From: a virus
Length of the DNA: 64,000 nt
Direction: 5' to 3' (one strand)
Virus record (IMG/VR): IMGVR_UViG_3300021479_000014
Span: 16,610-80,609 of that record
The notes beneath the pieces were generated by a model. It saw only the letters and a list, made by a program, of their open reading frames with translations. It was not told where the DNA came from and made no database searches. Each line of letters opens with the position of its first letter. Position 1 is the first letter of the stretch. Positions 31,010 through 39,409 of the stretch are shown here, piece by piece. The translations under genes and the position numbers were made by a program.

Positions 31010-32158
31010 ATGGAATTGGCCAAGTTGTACAAGAAGGATGCATCAGGTAATACAAGAGTTTGGTGGGCAGAAGTAGGTGAGAGTCCTCATGAAGGTTATT
31101 GGCGCACCCATTCTGGTCGTATAGATGGACAAATATCTGTATCAGAATGGAAATGGGCTGCACCTAGATCTCAAGATACTGCTTATGATCAAGCGCATTT
31201 TTATGCTGCCGCAGCTATGGAAAAAAGATTGAAAACTGGCGACTATAAATCTAATGAGGAGAATATTGGAGAACAACGCTCCAGTATAATTAGTCCCATG
31301 CTTGCTCAACCTTATGCAGGTTGGCAACGTCCTTGTTATGCTCAACCCAAATTAGATGGAATACGTTGCCTAGCTAATAAAGATGGTCTATGGTCGCGCA
31401 CCAATAGACAATTGGTTGCCACACCGCATATAGAGGGAGAATTGAAAGAATTCTTTGTAGAATATCCTGATATAGTTCTTGATGGAGAACTATACAACCA
31501 TGATCTGCATGACAATTTCAATAAGATAATTTCACTTGCTAGAAAGACAACGCCAGATTTTGCGGAGCTAGAAGAATCAGCACAATTAATAGAATATTGG
31601 ATATATGATATGTATGATGCAACCTATCCCAATATTTTATTTGGAGATAGATGGCGTTTTCTATATGATAAATTATTCAATCTTGATCATAATATAAATA
31701 TGATCAGATCTGTTCCAACTAAATGGGTAAATTCAGAAGATGAACTAAACATATATAATATTGAATTGCTAACTAACGGCTATGAAGGCCAAATTGTGCG
31801 GCATAATACGCCATATGAGCAGAAGCGCACCAATAATCTTTTGAAGAGAAAGGAATTTGTTGACCAAGAATTTGAGCTTAAAGATATATTGGAAGGTCAA
31901 GGACAATGGACTGGATATGCGAAAATAGCTGTTTGTTCTTTGCCGGATGGTAGAGAATTTAGAGCTGGTATAAGTGGCACTCAAGAATTTAATTATCAAC
32001 TCTTATTGGAAAAAGACAAATATAAATCAGTTACAGTCAAATATCAAGCATTAACACCAGATGGTATTCCACGTTTCCCAATAGCAATTAAGTTCTATGA
32101 TGACATATTTGGTGGATTGGAAGAGAGAATCAAACCGCGAAAGGATCTGTTCGCATGA
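31010..32158 (+). CDS. ATP-dependent DNA ligase
   Basis: 382 residues, ATG 31010 with AGGAAGG upstream. Adenylation motif KLDGIR (114-119, Lys is the nucleotidylated residue), DGE around 158-160, EGQIVR (259-264) and LLKRKEF (277-283), then an OB-fold-type C-terminus. An N-terminal 90-residue WGR-like or unclassified region (WRTHSGRIDG, WKWAA) precedes it. Seals nicks during replication. The promoter overlaps the XRE operator, so it may be an early gene under that regulator. Confidence 0.92.
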   Translation: MELAKLYKKDASGNTRVWWAEVGESPHEGYWRTHSGRIDGQISVSEWKWAAPRSQDTAYDQAHFYAAAAMEKRLKTGDYKSNEENIGEQRSSIISPMLAQPYAGWQRPCYAQPKLDGIRCLANKDGLWSRTNRQLVATPHIEGELKEFFVEYPDIVLDGELYNHDLHDNFNKIISLARKTTPDFAELEESAQLIEYWIYDMYDATYPNILFGDRWRFLYDKLFNLDHNINMIRSVPTKWVNSEDELNIYNIELLTNGYEGQIVRHNTPYEQKRTNNLLKRKEFVDQEFELKDILEGQGQWTGYAKIAVCSLPDGREFRAGISGTQEFNYQLLLEKDKYKSVTVKYQALTPDGIPRFPIAIKFYDDIFGGLEERIKPRKDLFA

Positions 32159-32982
32159 GTGATGCACACGCTAGAGACATTATGAATACAGCCGCATCTG
32201 GTAATCTTGTGCTAGATGATGAACTCCTAAAATTAGGAGGGATGGGCACTGAGAATGTCAAGGCTAAAGATGTTGTTATTCCTCGCCTAGTCATTCTGCA
32301 AGCTCTATCTCCACAACTCAATAAAAAGAAAGCTGAGTTTATTGAGGGCGCAGAGATTGGTGACTTTTGTAATGTTGCCACTGGCGACATTTACAAGGAA
32401 TCAATTCTTGTTGTTCCTTGCCATTTCGCTACAGCATATATGGAATGGACAAAGAACAGAGGTGGTCTAGCTGGTAACCACGGAGATGATCCTTCCATTC
32501 TAGCTAAAACAACTCAGAATGACAAACGAGAGAACATATTGCCTAATGGCAATGTGATTCAAGAACAGGCGCAATGGTTTTGCTTGGTACAAAATGGTGC
32601 GCAATGGCAGCGTTCATTCTTGCCACTAAAAGCAACCAATCTAAAACATAGCAGAAAATGGCTAACACTCTGTCAAACGGAGACAGTCCAACTTCCAAAT
32701 GGAGAGTTCTGGAAGCCACCTCTTTTTTGGCGTTCTTGGAAGCTCATTATTGTTGACGACAGTAATGACCAAGGAGACTGGGCGACATTCCGTCCAGAAA
32801 AAGGCGATTTAATAATGGATATTGATCCAAATCGCCAGCTTCTTAGAATGTGCAAATCATTCTACGAAGATATTAGAACTGAAAAGGTTCGTCCTGACAT
32901 CGAACAGACTCAGGATGAAGGTGGTCCTATTATTGAAGGTAGTAGGGCTAAAGGCCCTGATGACAAAGACGTAGCGTTTTGA
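32155..32982 (+). CDS. Replication-associated phage protein, possible SSB
   Basis: 275 residues, ATG overlaps the ligase stop. N-terminus VIPRLVILQALSPQLNKKKAEFIEGAEIGDF and the core with VVPCHFATAYMEW are a pattern I associate with a family found beside phage replication genes. The C-terminus is acidic (GPDDKDVAF-type), as in single-strand binding proteins. No OB motif could be confirmed by eye, so the SSB assignment is tentative. Confidence 0.55.
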   Translation: MSDAHARDIMNTAASGNLVLDDELLKLGGMGTENVKAKDVVIPRLVILQALSPQLNKKKAEFIEGAEIGDFCNVATGDIYKESILVVPCHFATAYMEWTKNRGGLAGNHGDDPSILAKTTQNDKRENILPNGNVIQEQAQWFCLVQNGAQWQRSFLPLKATNLKHSRKWLTLCQTETVQLPNGEFWKPPLFWRSWKLIIVDDSNDQGDWATFRPEKGDLIMDIDPNRQLLRMCKSFYEDIRTEKVRPDIEQTQDEGGPIIEGSRAKGPDDKDVAF

Positions 32983-32993
32983 AAGGAGAAAGC

Positions 32994-33419
32994 ATGTCTG
33001 AAGAAAACGTTGAGCGCGCAACAATAGACATTGAAAATCTAATAAAAGGTGAAGCATCTAGGCCAAGATTTCTACGCCAAATAGAAGCAATACCAGTTAA
33101 AGAACCAATGCCTGAACCTAAACCACCTAAGATAGATCATACATATCTTCCTCTAGATGCCCTTGAGGAAGTATCACGTTCTCTTATGTATGGCGCTGCA
33201 AAACGAGAAGCTTGGAATTGGGCTGTAAATCCAATTAGCTGGACAGAACGTTTGGCTAAAGCGCAACGCCATATATTTGAATTCCAGAAAGGGATAAATA
33301 TTGATCCTGCTTCTGGAGATGCGCAACTTCAGCATCTTGCATGTGCCATAACTCAACTTATGTTCTTGCAGTCATATGTTATAAATGACGCAGGAACGGA
33401 CGATAGATTCAAGCGGTAA
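32994..33419 (+). CDS. dATP/dGTP diphosphohydrolase-type protein (DUF5664)
   Basis: 141 residues from ATG 32994 (AGGAGAAAG upstream). The segment TYLPLDALEEVSRSLMYGAAKREAWNWAVNPISW, then RLAKAQRHIFEFQKGINIDPASGDAQLQHLACAITQL, matches DUF5664 (dGTP_diPhyd_N), including the conserved Asp/Glu positions of a metal-dependent MazG-like helical fold. It would hydrolyse dNTPs and so alter host or phage nucleotide pools, possibly to favour a modified base. Confidence 0.8.
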   Translation: MSEENVERATIDIENLIKGEASRPRFLRQIEAIPVKEPMPEPKPPKIDHTYLPLDALEEVSRSLMYGAAKREAWNWAVNPISWTERLAKAQRHIFEFQKGINIDPASGDAQLQHLACAITQLMFLQSYVINDAGTDDRFKR

Positions 33420-33425
33420 TATTTA

Positions 33426-33533
33426 TGGCGCGATCAGGCTACAGAAGCTTGGTGAGTGGACCTTATGCTTCGAGGACTAATTCCAGGAAAGTGGGAGGCA
33501 GCTTTCACTGGCGCGCCTATTTGGAGGATTAAA
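33426..33533 (+). other. Structured leader before a zinc-finger gene
   Basis: About 100 bases without a gene. GGCGCG near 33426 can pair with CGCGCC just before the next gene; inside are GAAGC/GCTTC with inner GGT/ACC, and CCAG-GAAAG/CTTTC-CTGG. Three-way-like fold. Next gene has TTGGAGGA and ATG 33534. Confidence 0.35.
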
Positions 33534-33731
33534 ATGGCAAAAGACGTAGTGAATTATAAAGAGTTTGACTGCATAGATTGTCATTGCCACGTCTATACTT
33601 GGATGGATGATCCAAGAGATCGTTGTGCTGTCTGTACATGGATATACATGCAGCCCAATTTAACTAAAAGTGAAATCGCTGAAATACGGTTGATAACTGC
33701 AACACCAATCTTGGAGAAGAATGATGACTAA
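33534..33731 (+). CDS. Small zinc-finger protein
   Basis: 65 residues from ATG 33534 with GGAGG upstream. CIDCHCH (about 13-19) and CAVC (about 31-34) form a zinc site. The last bases overlap the SDR gene start. No known partner. Confidence 0.65.
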   Translation: MAKDVVNYKEFDCIDCHCHVYTWMDDPRDRCAVCTWIYMQPNLTKSEIAEIRLITATPILEKNDD

Positions 33732-34458
33732 AGAGACCATCTCAAAGTCTTATATTGATGGACAGAAAGTTCTCCATTCTGGAAAAAGAGCACCAGATAA
33801 TAGACTCATTGCAGTTACTGGTGCATATAAGGAAGGATCTATTGGCGAAGCAATTAAAGAAAAATTCTCAGATGCTAGATCATTTGATGGATATGATGTT
33901 ATACTTGACGATTTTGATTTTACTGGCTTTACAGATTTAGTTATGTGTCACGGATATACATATATGGATTGGTTAGAAGAAGTTCCTGATGAAGAAGTTG
34001 ATAAAATTATCAACGTTAATCTATATGGCTCTATAAGAGTGATCAAACAATTTGTAAACCAGACTATAGATGAACCATTTCGTAAGAAAATCATTTCTAT
34101 AGGATCAATGGCACATAATCACGTATTAAATGGAAGTGCAGCGTATTGTGCGTCCAAAGCAGGATTGAACCATTACATTAGGTGCGCAGCATGGGAGTTA
34201 GCGCCAAAAGCATATGACGTCTATTGCATTAACCCTTCCAATGTATTAGATGCACCTATGACAAAAGATACAATTAATCATTTGATGAACTATAGGCAGT
34301 TAACATTGGAACAAGCGTTAGAATATTGGGGTGCAAACAATCCAAGGGAAGTATTTTTGACAAAAGCTGAAATAGTAGATACAGTTCAACATTTACTCTT
34401 TATTGACAAAGGCTATCTTTCTGGAAATCCTATAGATATGGCAGGTGGACAACGCTGA
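33721..34458 (+). CDS. Short-chain dehydrogenase/reductase (SDR)
   Basis: 245 residues. Cofactor loop TGAYKEGSIG (33-42; a TGxxxGxG variant), SIG-type Ser (about 126), catalytic YCASK (Tyr142, Lys146). The standard SDR fold would use NAD(P)H for reduction or oxidation. It lacks the usual phage neighbours of tail or head genes and sits in a nucleotide-metabolism cluster. Its substrate is unknown: sugar nucleotide or base modification are both possible. Confidence 0.85.
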   Translation: MMTKETISKSYIDGQKVLHSGKRAPDNRLIAVTGAYKEGSIGEAIKEKFSDARSFDGYDVILDDFDFTGFTDLVMCHGYTYMDWLEEVPDEEVDKIINVNLYGSIRVIKQFVNQTIDEPFRKKIISIGSMAHNHVLNGSAAYCASKAGLNHYIRCAAWELAPKAYDVYCINPSNVLDAPMTKDTINHLMNYRQLTLEQALEYWGANNPREVFLTKAEIVDTVQHLLFIDKGYLSGNPIDMAGGQR

Positions 34459-35018
34459 TGTCTGATACAGAAGATGTCCGTGATATGTTCGGATTCATAG
34501 CTCCATCCGAGGCGCAACTATCATCCATTTCTAAATGGGCACAAAAAGCCCTAGAGCTTCATGCTGAGATAGAACAAGCTGAAGCGCACCTTAAGGAACT
34601 GAATAGAGAGCTAGCTCAAATAGAGGAAATTGATCTGCCTAGAGCTATGATGACAGCAGGCTCTGCTGAATTCAAAATGGTAGGTGGTGGCAAGATAACT
34701 ATTAGCGATGAGATTCAAGGTAGTCTTGCCAAAGGTGAAGAGAAACGAGAATATGCTATTGATTGGGTAGCAAAGAATGATGGTGCAGATCTTATTAAGA
34801 GGCATTTTGAAATTGACTATACAAGAGGTCAACTTTCTTATGCTACAGCATTTCGTGAACTTCTGCAAAAGAATCAAGTGCATTTTGATGAGTTCGAATC
34901 AATACATACCAGTACATTTAAGTCGTTCTTACATGAGAAGCTAAGAAAAGGTGTGACGCCACCTTTTGATAAGATGGGCTTTCGCTACTTCAAAAAAGCT
35001 AACATCAAGACAAAGTAA
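34458..35018 (+). CDS. Phage hypothetical protein with coiled-coil N-terminus
   Basis: 186 residues, ATG overlaps the SDR stop. Residues 25-55 form a coiled coil (ELHAEIEQAEAHLKELNRELAQ), then LPRAMMTAGSAEFKMVGGGKITISDEI, and a C-terminus ending in KGVTPPFDKMGFRYFKKANIKT, a pattern I associate with a family common in phage replication regions. No catalytic motif. Could be an accessory of the replisome. Confidence 0.65.
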   Translation: MSDTEDVRDMFGFIAPSEAQLSSISKWAQKALELHAEIEQAEAHLKELNRELAQIEEIDLPRAMMTAGSAEFKMVGGGKITISDEIQGSLAKGEEKREYAIDWVAKNDGADLIKRHFEIDYTRGQLSYATAFRELLQKNQVHFDEFESIHTSTFKSFLHEKLRKGVTPPFDKMGFRYFKKANIKTK

Positions 35019-35027
35019 GAGCTAATC

Positions 35028-35909
35028 ATGACAGAGATCCATATAATCGGTGCGGGTATGGCAGGACTACTGGCAGCCAATATTTTGAGGCGCCACAAAG
35101 TAACTGTACTTGAAAGACAAAATGAATTGCCTAACAATCATCATGCTGTATTGCGCTTCAAATCAGATGAAATTGGACATCTCTTGGGTATTCCATTTAA
35201 AAAAGTTAATATGATTAAGACAGTTGCATCATATACTAATAATATAGTGGCAGATAGTCTATCTTATTCAAAGAAAGTAACTGGTAAGTATTTGTCAAAT
35301 AGATCTATTATTGATGGAACTGTTACTGCTGAGCGTTGGATTGCTCCAGAAAATCTAATCGAACAGATGGCTGAATCTGTTCAAATTTCTTTTGGTACAG
35401 AATGGACGCCTAGAGTAAAAGCGCAAATTCCAATACCTGTTATATCAACAATACCTATGCCACAACTAATGAATATACTAGGTTATGAATGTGAGGAGTT
35501 TTTCACAAGTATACCAGGTGTAGTATTTACTGGCACAATACAAAATTGTGATGCTTATTGTTCAATTTTATTTCCTGGACCAGAACCCTTTAGTCGCGCC
35601 ACTATTACTGGAGATCAATTAATAATAGAATTTCCAGGTATGGAAGAAGTACCAGAAAGTCTGGATATAGCTAAAGCCTATTGGCAATTAGGTTTTTCGG
35701 ATGCTGTTATTCTTGACGCAGAATTCAGTAATCAGCCATACTTCAAAATTACAGAAATAGATGAAGCAGAAAGAAAAGCATTCCAGCGTTGGGCAACTGT
35801 CACGTACGGGGTCTATTCTCTGGGGCGTTACGCGACTTGGAGACCAAAGTTACTACTTGATGATCTCGTAGATGATATTCGCAAAATAGAAGGATGGATC
35901 TGCAAATGA
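35028..35909 (+). CDS. FAD-dependent oxidoreductase
   Basis: 293 residues. N-terminal Rossmann loop IIGAGMAGLLAANIL (6-20) and the acidic residue at E29 typical of FAD binding; C-terminal YGVYSLGRYATWRPKLLLDDLV segment typical of flavoprotein oxidoreductases of this sort in phages. Substrate unknown; proximity to ThyX and SDR suggests nucleotide or sugar chemistry. No signal peptide. Shorter than most class I FAD oxidoreductases, so it may lack a substrate domain. Confidence 0.8.
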   Translation: MTEIHIIGAGMAGLLAANILRRHKVTVLERQNELPNNHHAVLRFKSDEIGHLLGIPFKKVNMIKTVASYTNNIVADSLSYSKKVTGKYLSNRSIIDGTVTAERWIAPENLIEQMAESVQISFGTEWTPRVKAQIPIPVISTIPMPQLMNILGYECEEFFTSIPGVVFTGTIQNCDAYCSILFPGPEPFSRATITGDQLIIEFPGMEEVPESLDIAKAYWQLGFSDAVILDAEFSNQPYFKITEIDEAERKAFQRWATVTYGVYSLGRYATWRPKLLLDDLVDDIRKIEGWICK

Positions 35910-36169
35910 AAAAACACGGTCTAGGTGATGCTCCAATAGAGCCAGAATATGAACAGAAGATGAATGAACTAGCTATGTTCATCGATACATATTTTAACGG
36001 AAGTCAGCATAATAAGAAAGTAGGCTTCTGTCTAATGGTATTTCCATTTGAAGGGTTTGAGGGACGTGCCAATTATATCTCTAACGCTCAACGCAGCGAT
36101 ATAGTGACGTTGCTTAAAGAACAAATTAAACGTTTTGAAGGTATGGCAGATCAAACAGGGAGGGCATAA
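35906..36169 (+). CDS. Small hypothetical protein
   Basis: 87 residues, ATG overlaps the previous stop. Acidic helix-rich N-terminus, segment KVGFCLMVFPFEGFEGRANYISNAQ, then an amphipathic helix (DIVTLLKEQIKRFEGM). Function unknown. Confidence 0.6.
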   Translation: MKKHGLGDAPIEPEYEQKMNELAMFIDTYFNGSQHNKKVGFCLMVFPFEGFEGRANYISNAQRSDIVTLLKEQIKRFEGMADQTGRA

Positions 36170-36418
36170 ATGATCAAAGCAACTGCAAAACAGGCTAATG
36201 GAAAAGATCTATTGATAATTGGTCTAAGTTTCGGAAATCTTGATAAGTTCCGTGCTGAGCCAGGAGATACATTCATCAAAATTCTTGGCGAAAATATGGG
36301 CATATCTATGGATGTTTTGATATTCTCTGGTCAAACTGAAGCGCATATGCAAGGTTTAATGTCAAAAATGATCGGTCCAGATACTAAGCTCCATATTGAT
36401 CCAAAACTAAAGAGCTAA
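36170..36418 (+). CDS. Small hypothetical protein
   Basis: 82 residues directly after the previous stop. Beta-strand beginning (DLLIIGLSFGNLDK) and a helical C-terminal part. No family recognised. ThyX follows. Confidence 0.55.
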   Translation: MIKATAKQANGKDLLIIGLSFGNLDKFRAEPGDTFIKILGENMGISMDVLIFSGQTEAHMQGLMSKMIGPDTKLHIDPKLKS

Positions 36419-36430
36419 TGGAGGTAGCAA

Positions 36431-37174
36431 ATGCAAGTGACTCTCTTTGATGGAACAGGCTTTGGCGCTCCAAATCCAGAACGCCACGCAGCTAATGTGA
36501 TTGTTTTCACAAGAAATACTCGATTGAAGATGACGCCAGGAGGCTTCGCTGCTGTTCAAGAAAAGCCAGATTATGAAATTCTAAAAGAACTCAAAGAGGC
36601 AGCTAACACGCTGCCTTCATCATGGGAGTTTGTTCACTTCTCATTTCTAATCGAAGGCGTCACAAGAGCTTTTACCCATCAATTGGTGCGCACCAGAACT
36701 GCCAGTTATGCTCAACAAGCTCTGCGTATTGTAGAAGTGACAGACTTTCAATACTCAACAGGACCAACAATAGCAAACGACAGATTGATAAAAGGTGCGT
36801 ACCATAATACAATGGAAAATGCTCATCAGTGTTATAAATTCTTGATAGAAGCAGGTGCCAGCACAGAAGATGCACGTGGCGTTCTTCCTATGAACATTCA
36901 TACAAATATCTGCATGTCTATCAACATGCGAAACTTTATTAACTTGACTCGTAAGCGCGTCAGTAAACGAGTGCAAGATGAATACAGAAGCGTACTGGAC
37001 GCCTGTATAATGCAAGTTGAAAAAGTCTATCCATGGTTCTATCTATTTTATAAAAATGATGCATTTAAAGCTAGGAAAGACTTGCAGGATATGATATGGG
37101 AGAATAAGTATCTTACGCCTGAAGACAAAACAAACATGGTCAAGAAACTCGATATAATGATGCCGGACCTGTAA
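36431..37174 (+). CDS. thyX: ThyX-like flavin-dependent thymidylate synthase, variant motif
   Basis: 247 residues with GGAGG upstream. The segment VRTRTASYAQQALRI (86-100) corresponds to the ThyX motif RHRxxSxxxxSxR, but His is Thr and the second Ser is Ala; the first Ser is kept. Flanking regions (FVHFSFLIEGVTRAFTHQ; CMSINMRNFINL) fit ThyX. Known ThyX transfers a methylene group to dUMP with FAD and NADPH. The variant suggests altered substrate or product, such as hydroxymethyl or another 5-modified pyrimidine, which is inference. Confidence 0.85.
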   Translation: MQVTLFDGTGFGAPNPERHAANVIVFTRNTRLKMTPGGFAAVQEKPDYEILKELKEAANTLPSSWEFVHFSFLIEGVTRAFTHQLVRTRTASYAQQALRIVEVTDFQYSTGPTIANDRLIKGAYHNTMENAHQCYKFLIEAGASTEDARGVLPMNIHTNICMSINMRNFINLTRKRVSKRVQDEYRSVLDACIMQVEKVYPWFYLFYKNDAFKARKDLQDMIWENKYLTPEDKTNMVKKLDIMMPDL

Positions 37175-37363
37175 ATGGATAAACCTAAACTTAGCTGGGC
37201 TGAGACCAATAGTTTAGATGTCTCGGCCTGTTATCAGCAAGGCAAAGTGGCGCGACAGAAGAATGAAAGTAGATTCAAAAATCCCTATACGAATGAAAAA
37301 TTCGTATTCGAGAAGTATTGGGATCAAGGTTGGGTTGATGAGGACGATCTAATCAATAAATGA
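37175..37363 (+). CDS. RMF/CrpP-like small protein
   Basis: 62 residues starting directly after ThyX. The pattern ACYQQGKVARQKNE...NPYTNEK...YWDQGWVDED is reminiscent of ribosome modulation factor and CrpP (YxxGxxA...NPY...W..GW). Such peptides bind ribosomes or enzymes. Match is by pattern only. Confidence 0.5.
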   Translation: MDKPKLSWAETNSLDVSACYQQGKVARQKNESRFKNPYTNEKFVFEKYWDQGWVDEDDLINK

Positions 37364-37788
37364 TAATACTGGTTGACATTGATCATACTGTTGCAAACGC
37401 CTTCTGGCGCGACGGTATGATTGGGACTGAAACTTGGGATTACTATCACGAGCAGTCTAAATTCGACAAGCCATTTAAGAACGTAGTGAATTTATTAAAT
37501 GCTTTATCCAATTCTGGATATAATATAATGGGCATAACAGGGAGGAATGAAAAACATAGACAATTGACTGTTGCTTGGTTAGTACAGAACAAAGTTGATA
37601 TAGATGAATTATTGATGCGCCCAGATGATGACTATACTAAGAATGGAGAACTAAAAGTCAAACTAATACAGGAATACTTCAAAGGAGACTTCAAAGAAAT
37701 ACACTTCCTTATTGATGATAATGAAGATGCAATCCTAGCGTTTATGGCTATAGGTATCGCAACACTCCAGATAAGGAACATAAGATGA
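37360..37788 (+). CDS. HAD-superfamily phosphatase
   Basis: 142 residues. DIDHT (6-10) is the HAD nucleophile loop (Asp6 and Asp8), TGR (60-62) motif II, and FLIDDNEDA (116-124) motif IV. Length and lack of a cap suit a 5'(3')-deoxyribonucleotidase or polynucleotide 3'-phosphatase. Start overlaps the previous stop. With ThyX, it fits nucleotide metabolism. Confidence 0.8.
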   Translation: MIILVDIDHTVANAFWRDGMIGTETWDYYHEQSKFDKPFKNVVNLLNALSNSGYNIMGITGRNEKHRQLTVAWLVQNKVDIDELLMRPDDDYTKNGELKVKLIQEYFKGDFKEIHFLIDDNEDAILAFMAIGIATLQIRNIR

Positions 37789-38660
37789 TCGTATTCGAGA
37801 TGCCATGTCACAGAGGTCATCTATTAGCGCACATTGTTACTGTGGCAAGAAACACTAAATCTGACAAAATTGCTTTTGCAGTTGCTACAAATGGCAAAGA
37901 AATGCATGGTAGGGAAGATTATAACATACTTACTCATAATTTTGCTTCTGAATATATCCCAAACGAAATTACAGATCCTTGGGTCTCAATGGTAGAGTTG
38001 CGCGCCAATGCAAATAAAGTGGCCACTAAATATTTTGACTACCAATATAGAATTATGGGTGATCATAACTTTATATTTAAGGATGGTTGGGAAGACTATA
38101 TACTTGAAGCTGTTGACGATATGAAAAGATTTTCCAATCTAGTTAAACGACCTTGCTACATGGGTATGGGTGGTGCTTTTGGATCATATGGTCACGGACG
38201 AAAAGCATTTATTGGTCCGCAGCCTATATTTCCATGCGGTAGAGGGATCATCTATAATATGCCATTTGTTTGGGAGTTTATGGAGAGATTGCCTTGTGCT
38301 GGAGAAGAACAGTACATGACATCAATTCTATTCAAACGAGGCCATGTTCCGCTTAGAAAGATGATGAGTCCAATTCATCATACGATGAATACTAATCGCT
38401 CTGTATTGGATAATATAAATACTGATGTATACAATCCAGAACTTATTAGGCAAATTTGGAATGATCCTAATTGGATGTTTACACCCAAATATTCTAATAC
38501 GCGCAGCCCTCCTCCTGGGCGCTACTTTGCTCATTGTCCAAGAAATGCTATGAAAGAAATGGCAAAATTAAAAGCTTTTTTGTTAACACTTCCAGGTGTA
38601 GAAGAATTCACTAGACCAGACTATGGGATAAAACTGAAAGGAAAGGATCTATTCATATGA
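37785..38660 (+). CDS. Glycosyltransferase-like protein
   Basis: 291 residues. Centre holds IMGDHNFIFKDGWEDYI (90-106), which recalls a GT-A DxD-like metal site, and PCGRGIIYNMPFVWEF further on, typical of GT2-like acceptor regions. It precedes an apparent methyltransferase and another GT-A-like protein. The target could be DNA, a nucleotide or a capsid glycan. The family call is weak. Confidence 0.5.
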   Translation: MIVFEMPCHRGHLLAHIVTVARNTKSDKIAFAVATNGKEMHGREDYNILTHNFASEYIPNEITDPWVSMVELRANANKVATKYFDYQYRIMGDHNFIFKDGWEDYILEAVDDMKRFSNLVKRPCYMGMGGAFGSYGHGRKAFIGPQPIFPCGRGIIYNMPFVWEFMERLPCAGEEQYMTSILFKRGHVPLRKMMSPIHHTMNTNRSVLDNINTDVYNPELIRQIWNDPNWMFTPKYSNTRSPPPGRYFAHCPRNAMKEMAKLKAFLLTLPGVEEFTRPDYGIKLKGKDLFI

Positions 38661-39409
38661 TTCTTCTTAATAAAGAAATTGAACCTTTATTCTGGACTCC
38701 TAGTCGTCTTGATAAAGATAGTTCTTGGTGGGGTCATGTGCCATTTGCCCATTGGATGGTATCAAATTGTAAACCTCGTAGCCTAGTTGAATTAGGAACT
38801 GAGAAAGGCGTATCTTACGCAGCTTTCTGTGATGCAATAGCTAAGTCATATATTTTCAAAGCTAAACTTTTTGCTGTTGATACTTGGAAAGGAGATAATC
38901 ATACAGGATCGTATGATGATAGTGTTTATCAAGAATTATATGAATTCAATGATGCTCATTATTCTAGTTTTTCCAAATTATTACGTATGACTTTTGATGA
39001 TGCACTAGATGTATTTTTTGATCATACAATAGATATTCTTCATATAGATGGATATCACACATATAATGCTATTAGTCACGACTTTAATAGCTGGCGTATA
39101 AAGCTCTCTGATAGAGCAGTTGTTCTTATCCATGATACCAATATACGGAATAAAGAGGATTTTGGTGTTTGGAAATTTTTTGAAGAATTAACACAAAAAT
39201 TTCCAACTTTTAATTTCCTCCATTCTTATGGTCTTGGTATTGTCGCAATTGGTAGTGATCCTCCACAATCAATTATAGATTTATGCTCATTAAGTGATAG
39301 TGATATAGAAAAAGTCAGTAATATCTTTGCGCATTTAGGAGCGATTTGGGTTGGTGTAAACCGTTCTTATCGCTCATTAGATCTTCTTAATGGTGGGAGC
39401 ATACGATGA
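38657..39409 (+). CDS. Class I SAM-dependent methyltransferase
   Basis: 250 residues. ELGTEKG (45-51) is the SAM-binding motif I, VDTW (74-77) motif II, HIDGYHTY (129-136) and LIHD (157-160) the catalytic/metal region of the Methyltransf_24 class that acts on sugars or small molecules. Overlaps its neighbours by four bases. It would methylate the product of the neighbouring GT-like enzymes; substrate unknown. Confidence 0.8.
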   Translation: MILLNKEIEPLFWTPSRLDKDSSWWGHVPFAHWMVSNCKPRSLVELGTEKGVSYAAFCDAIAKSYIFKAKLFAVDTWKGDNHTGSYDDSVYQELYEFNDAHYSSFSKLLRMTFDDALDVFFDHTIDILHIDGYHTYNAISHDFNSWRIKLSDRAVVLIHDTNIRNKEDFGVWKFFEELTQKFPTFNFLHSYGLGIVAIGSDPPQSIIDLCSLSDSDIEKVSNIFAHLGAIWVGVNRSYRSLDLLNGGSIR

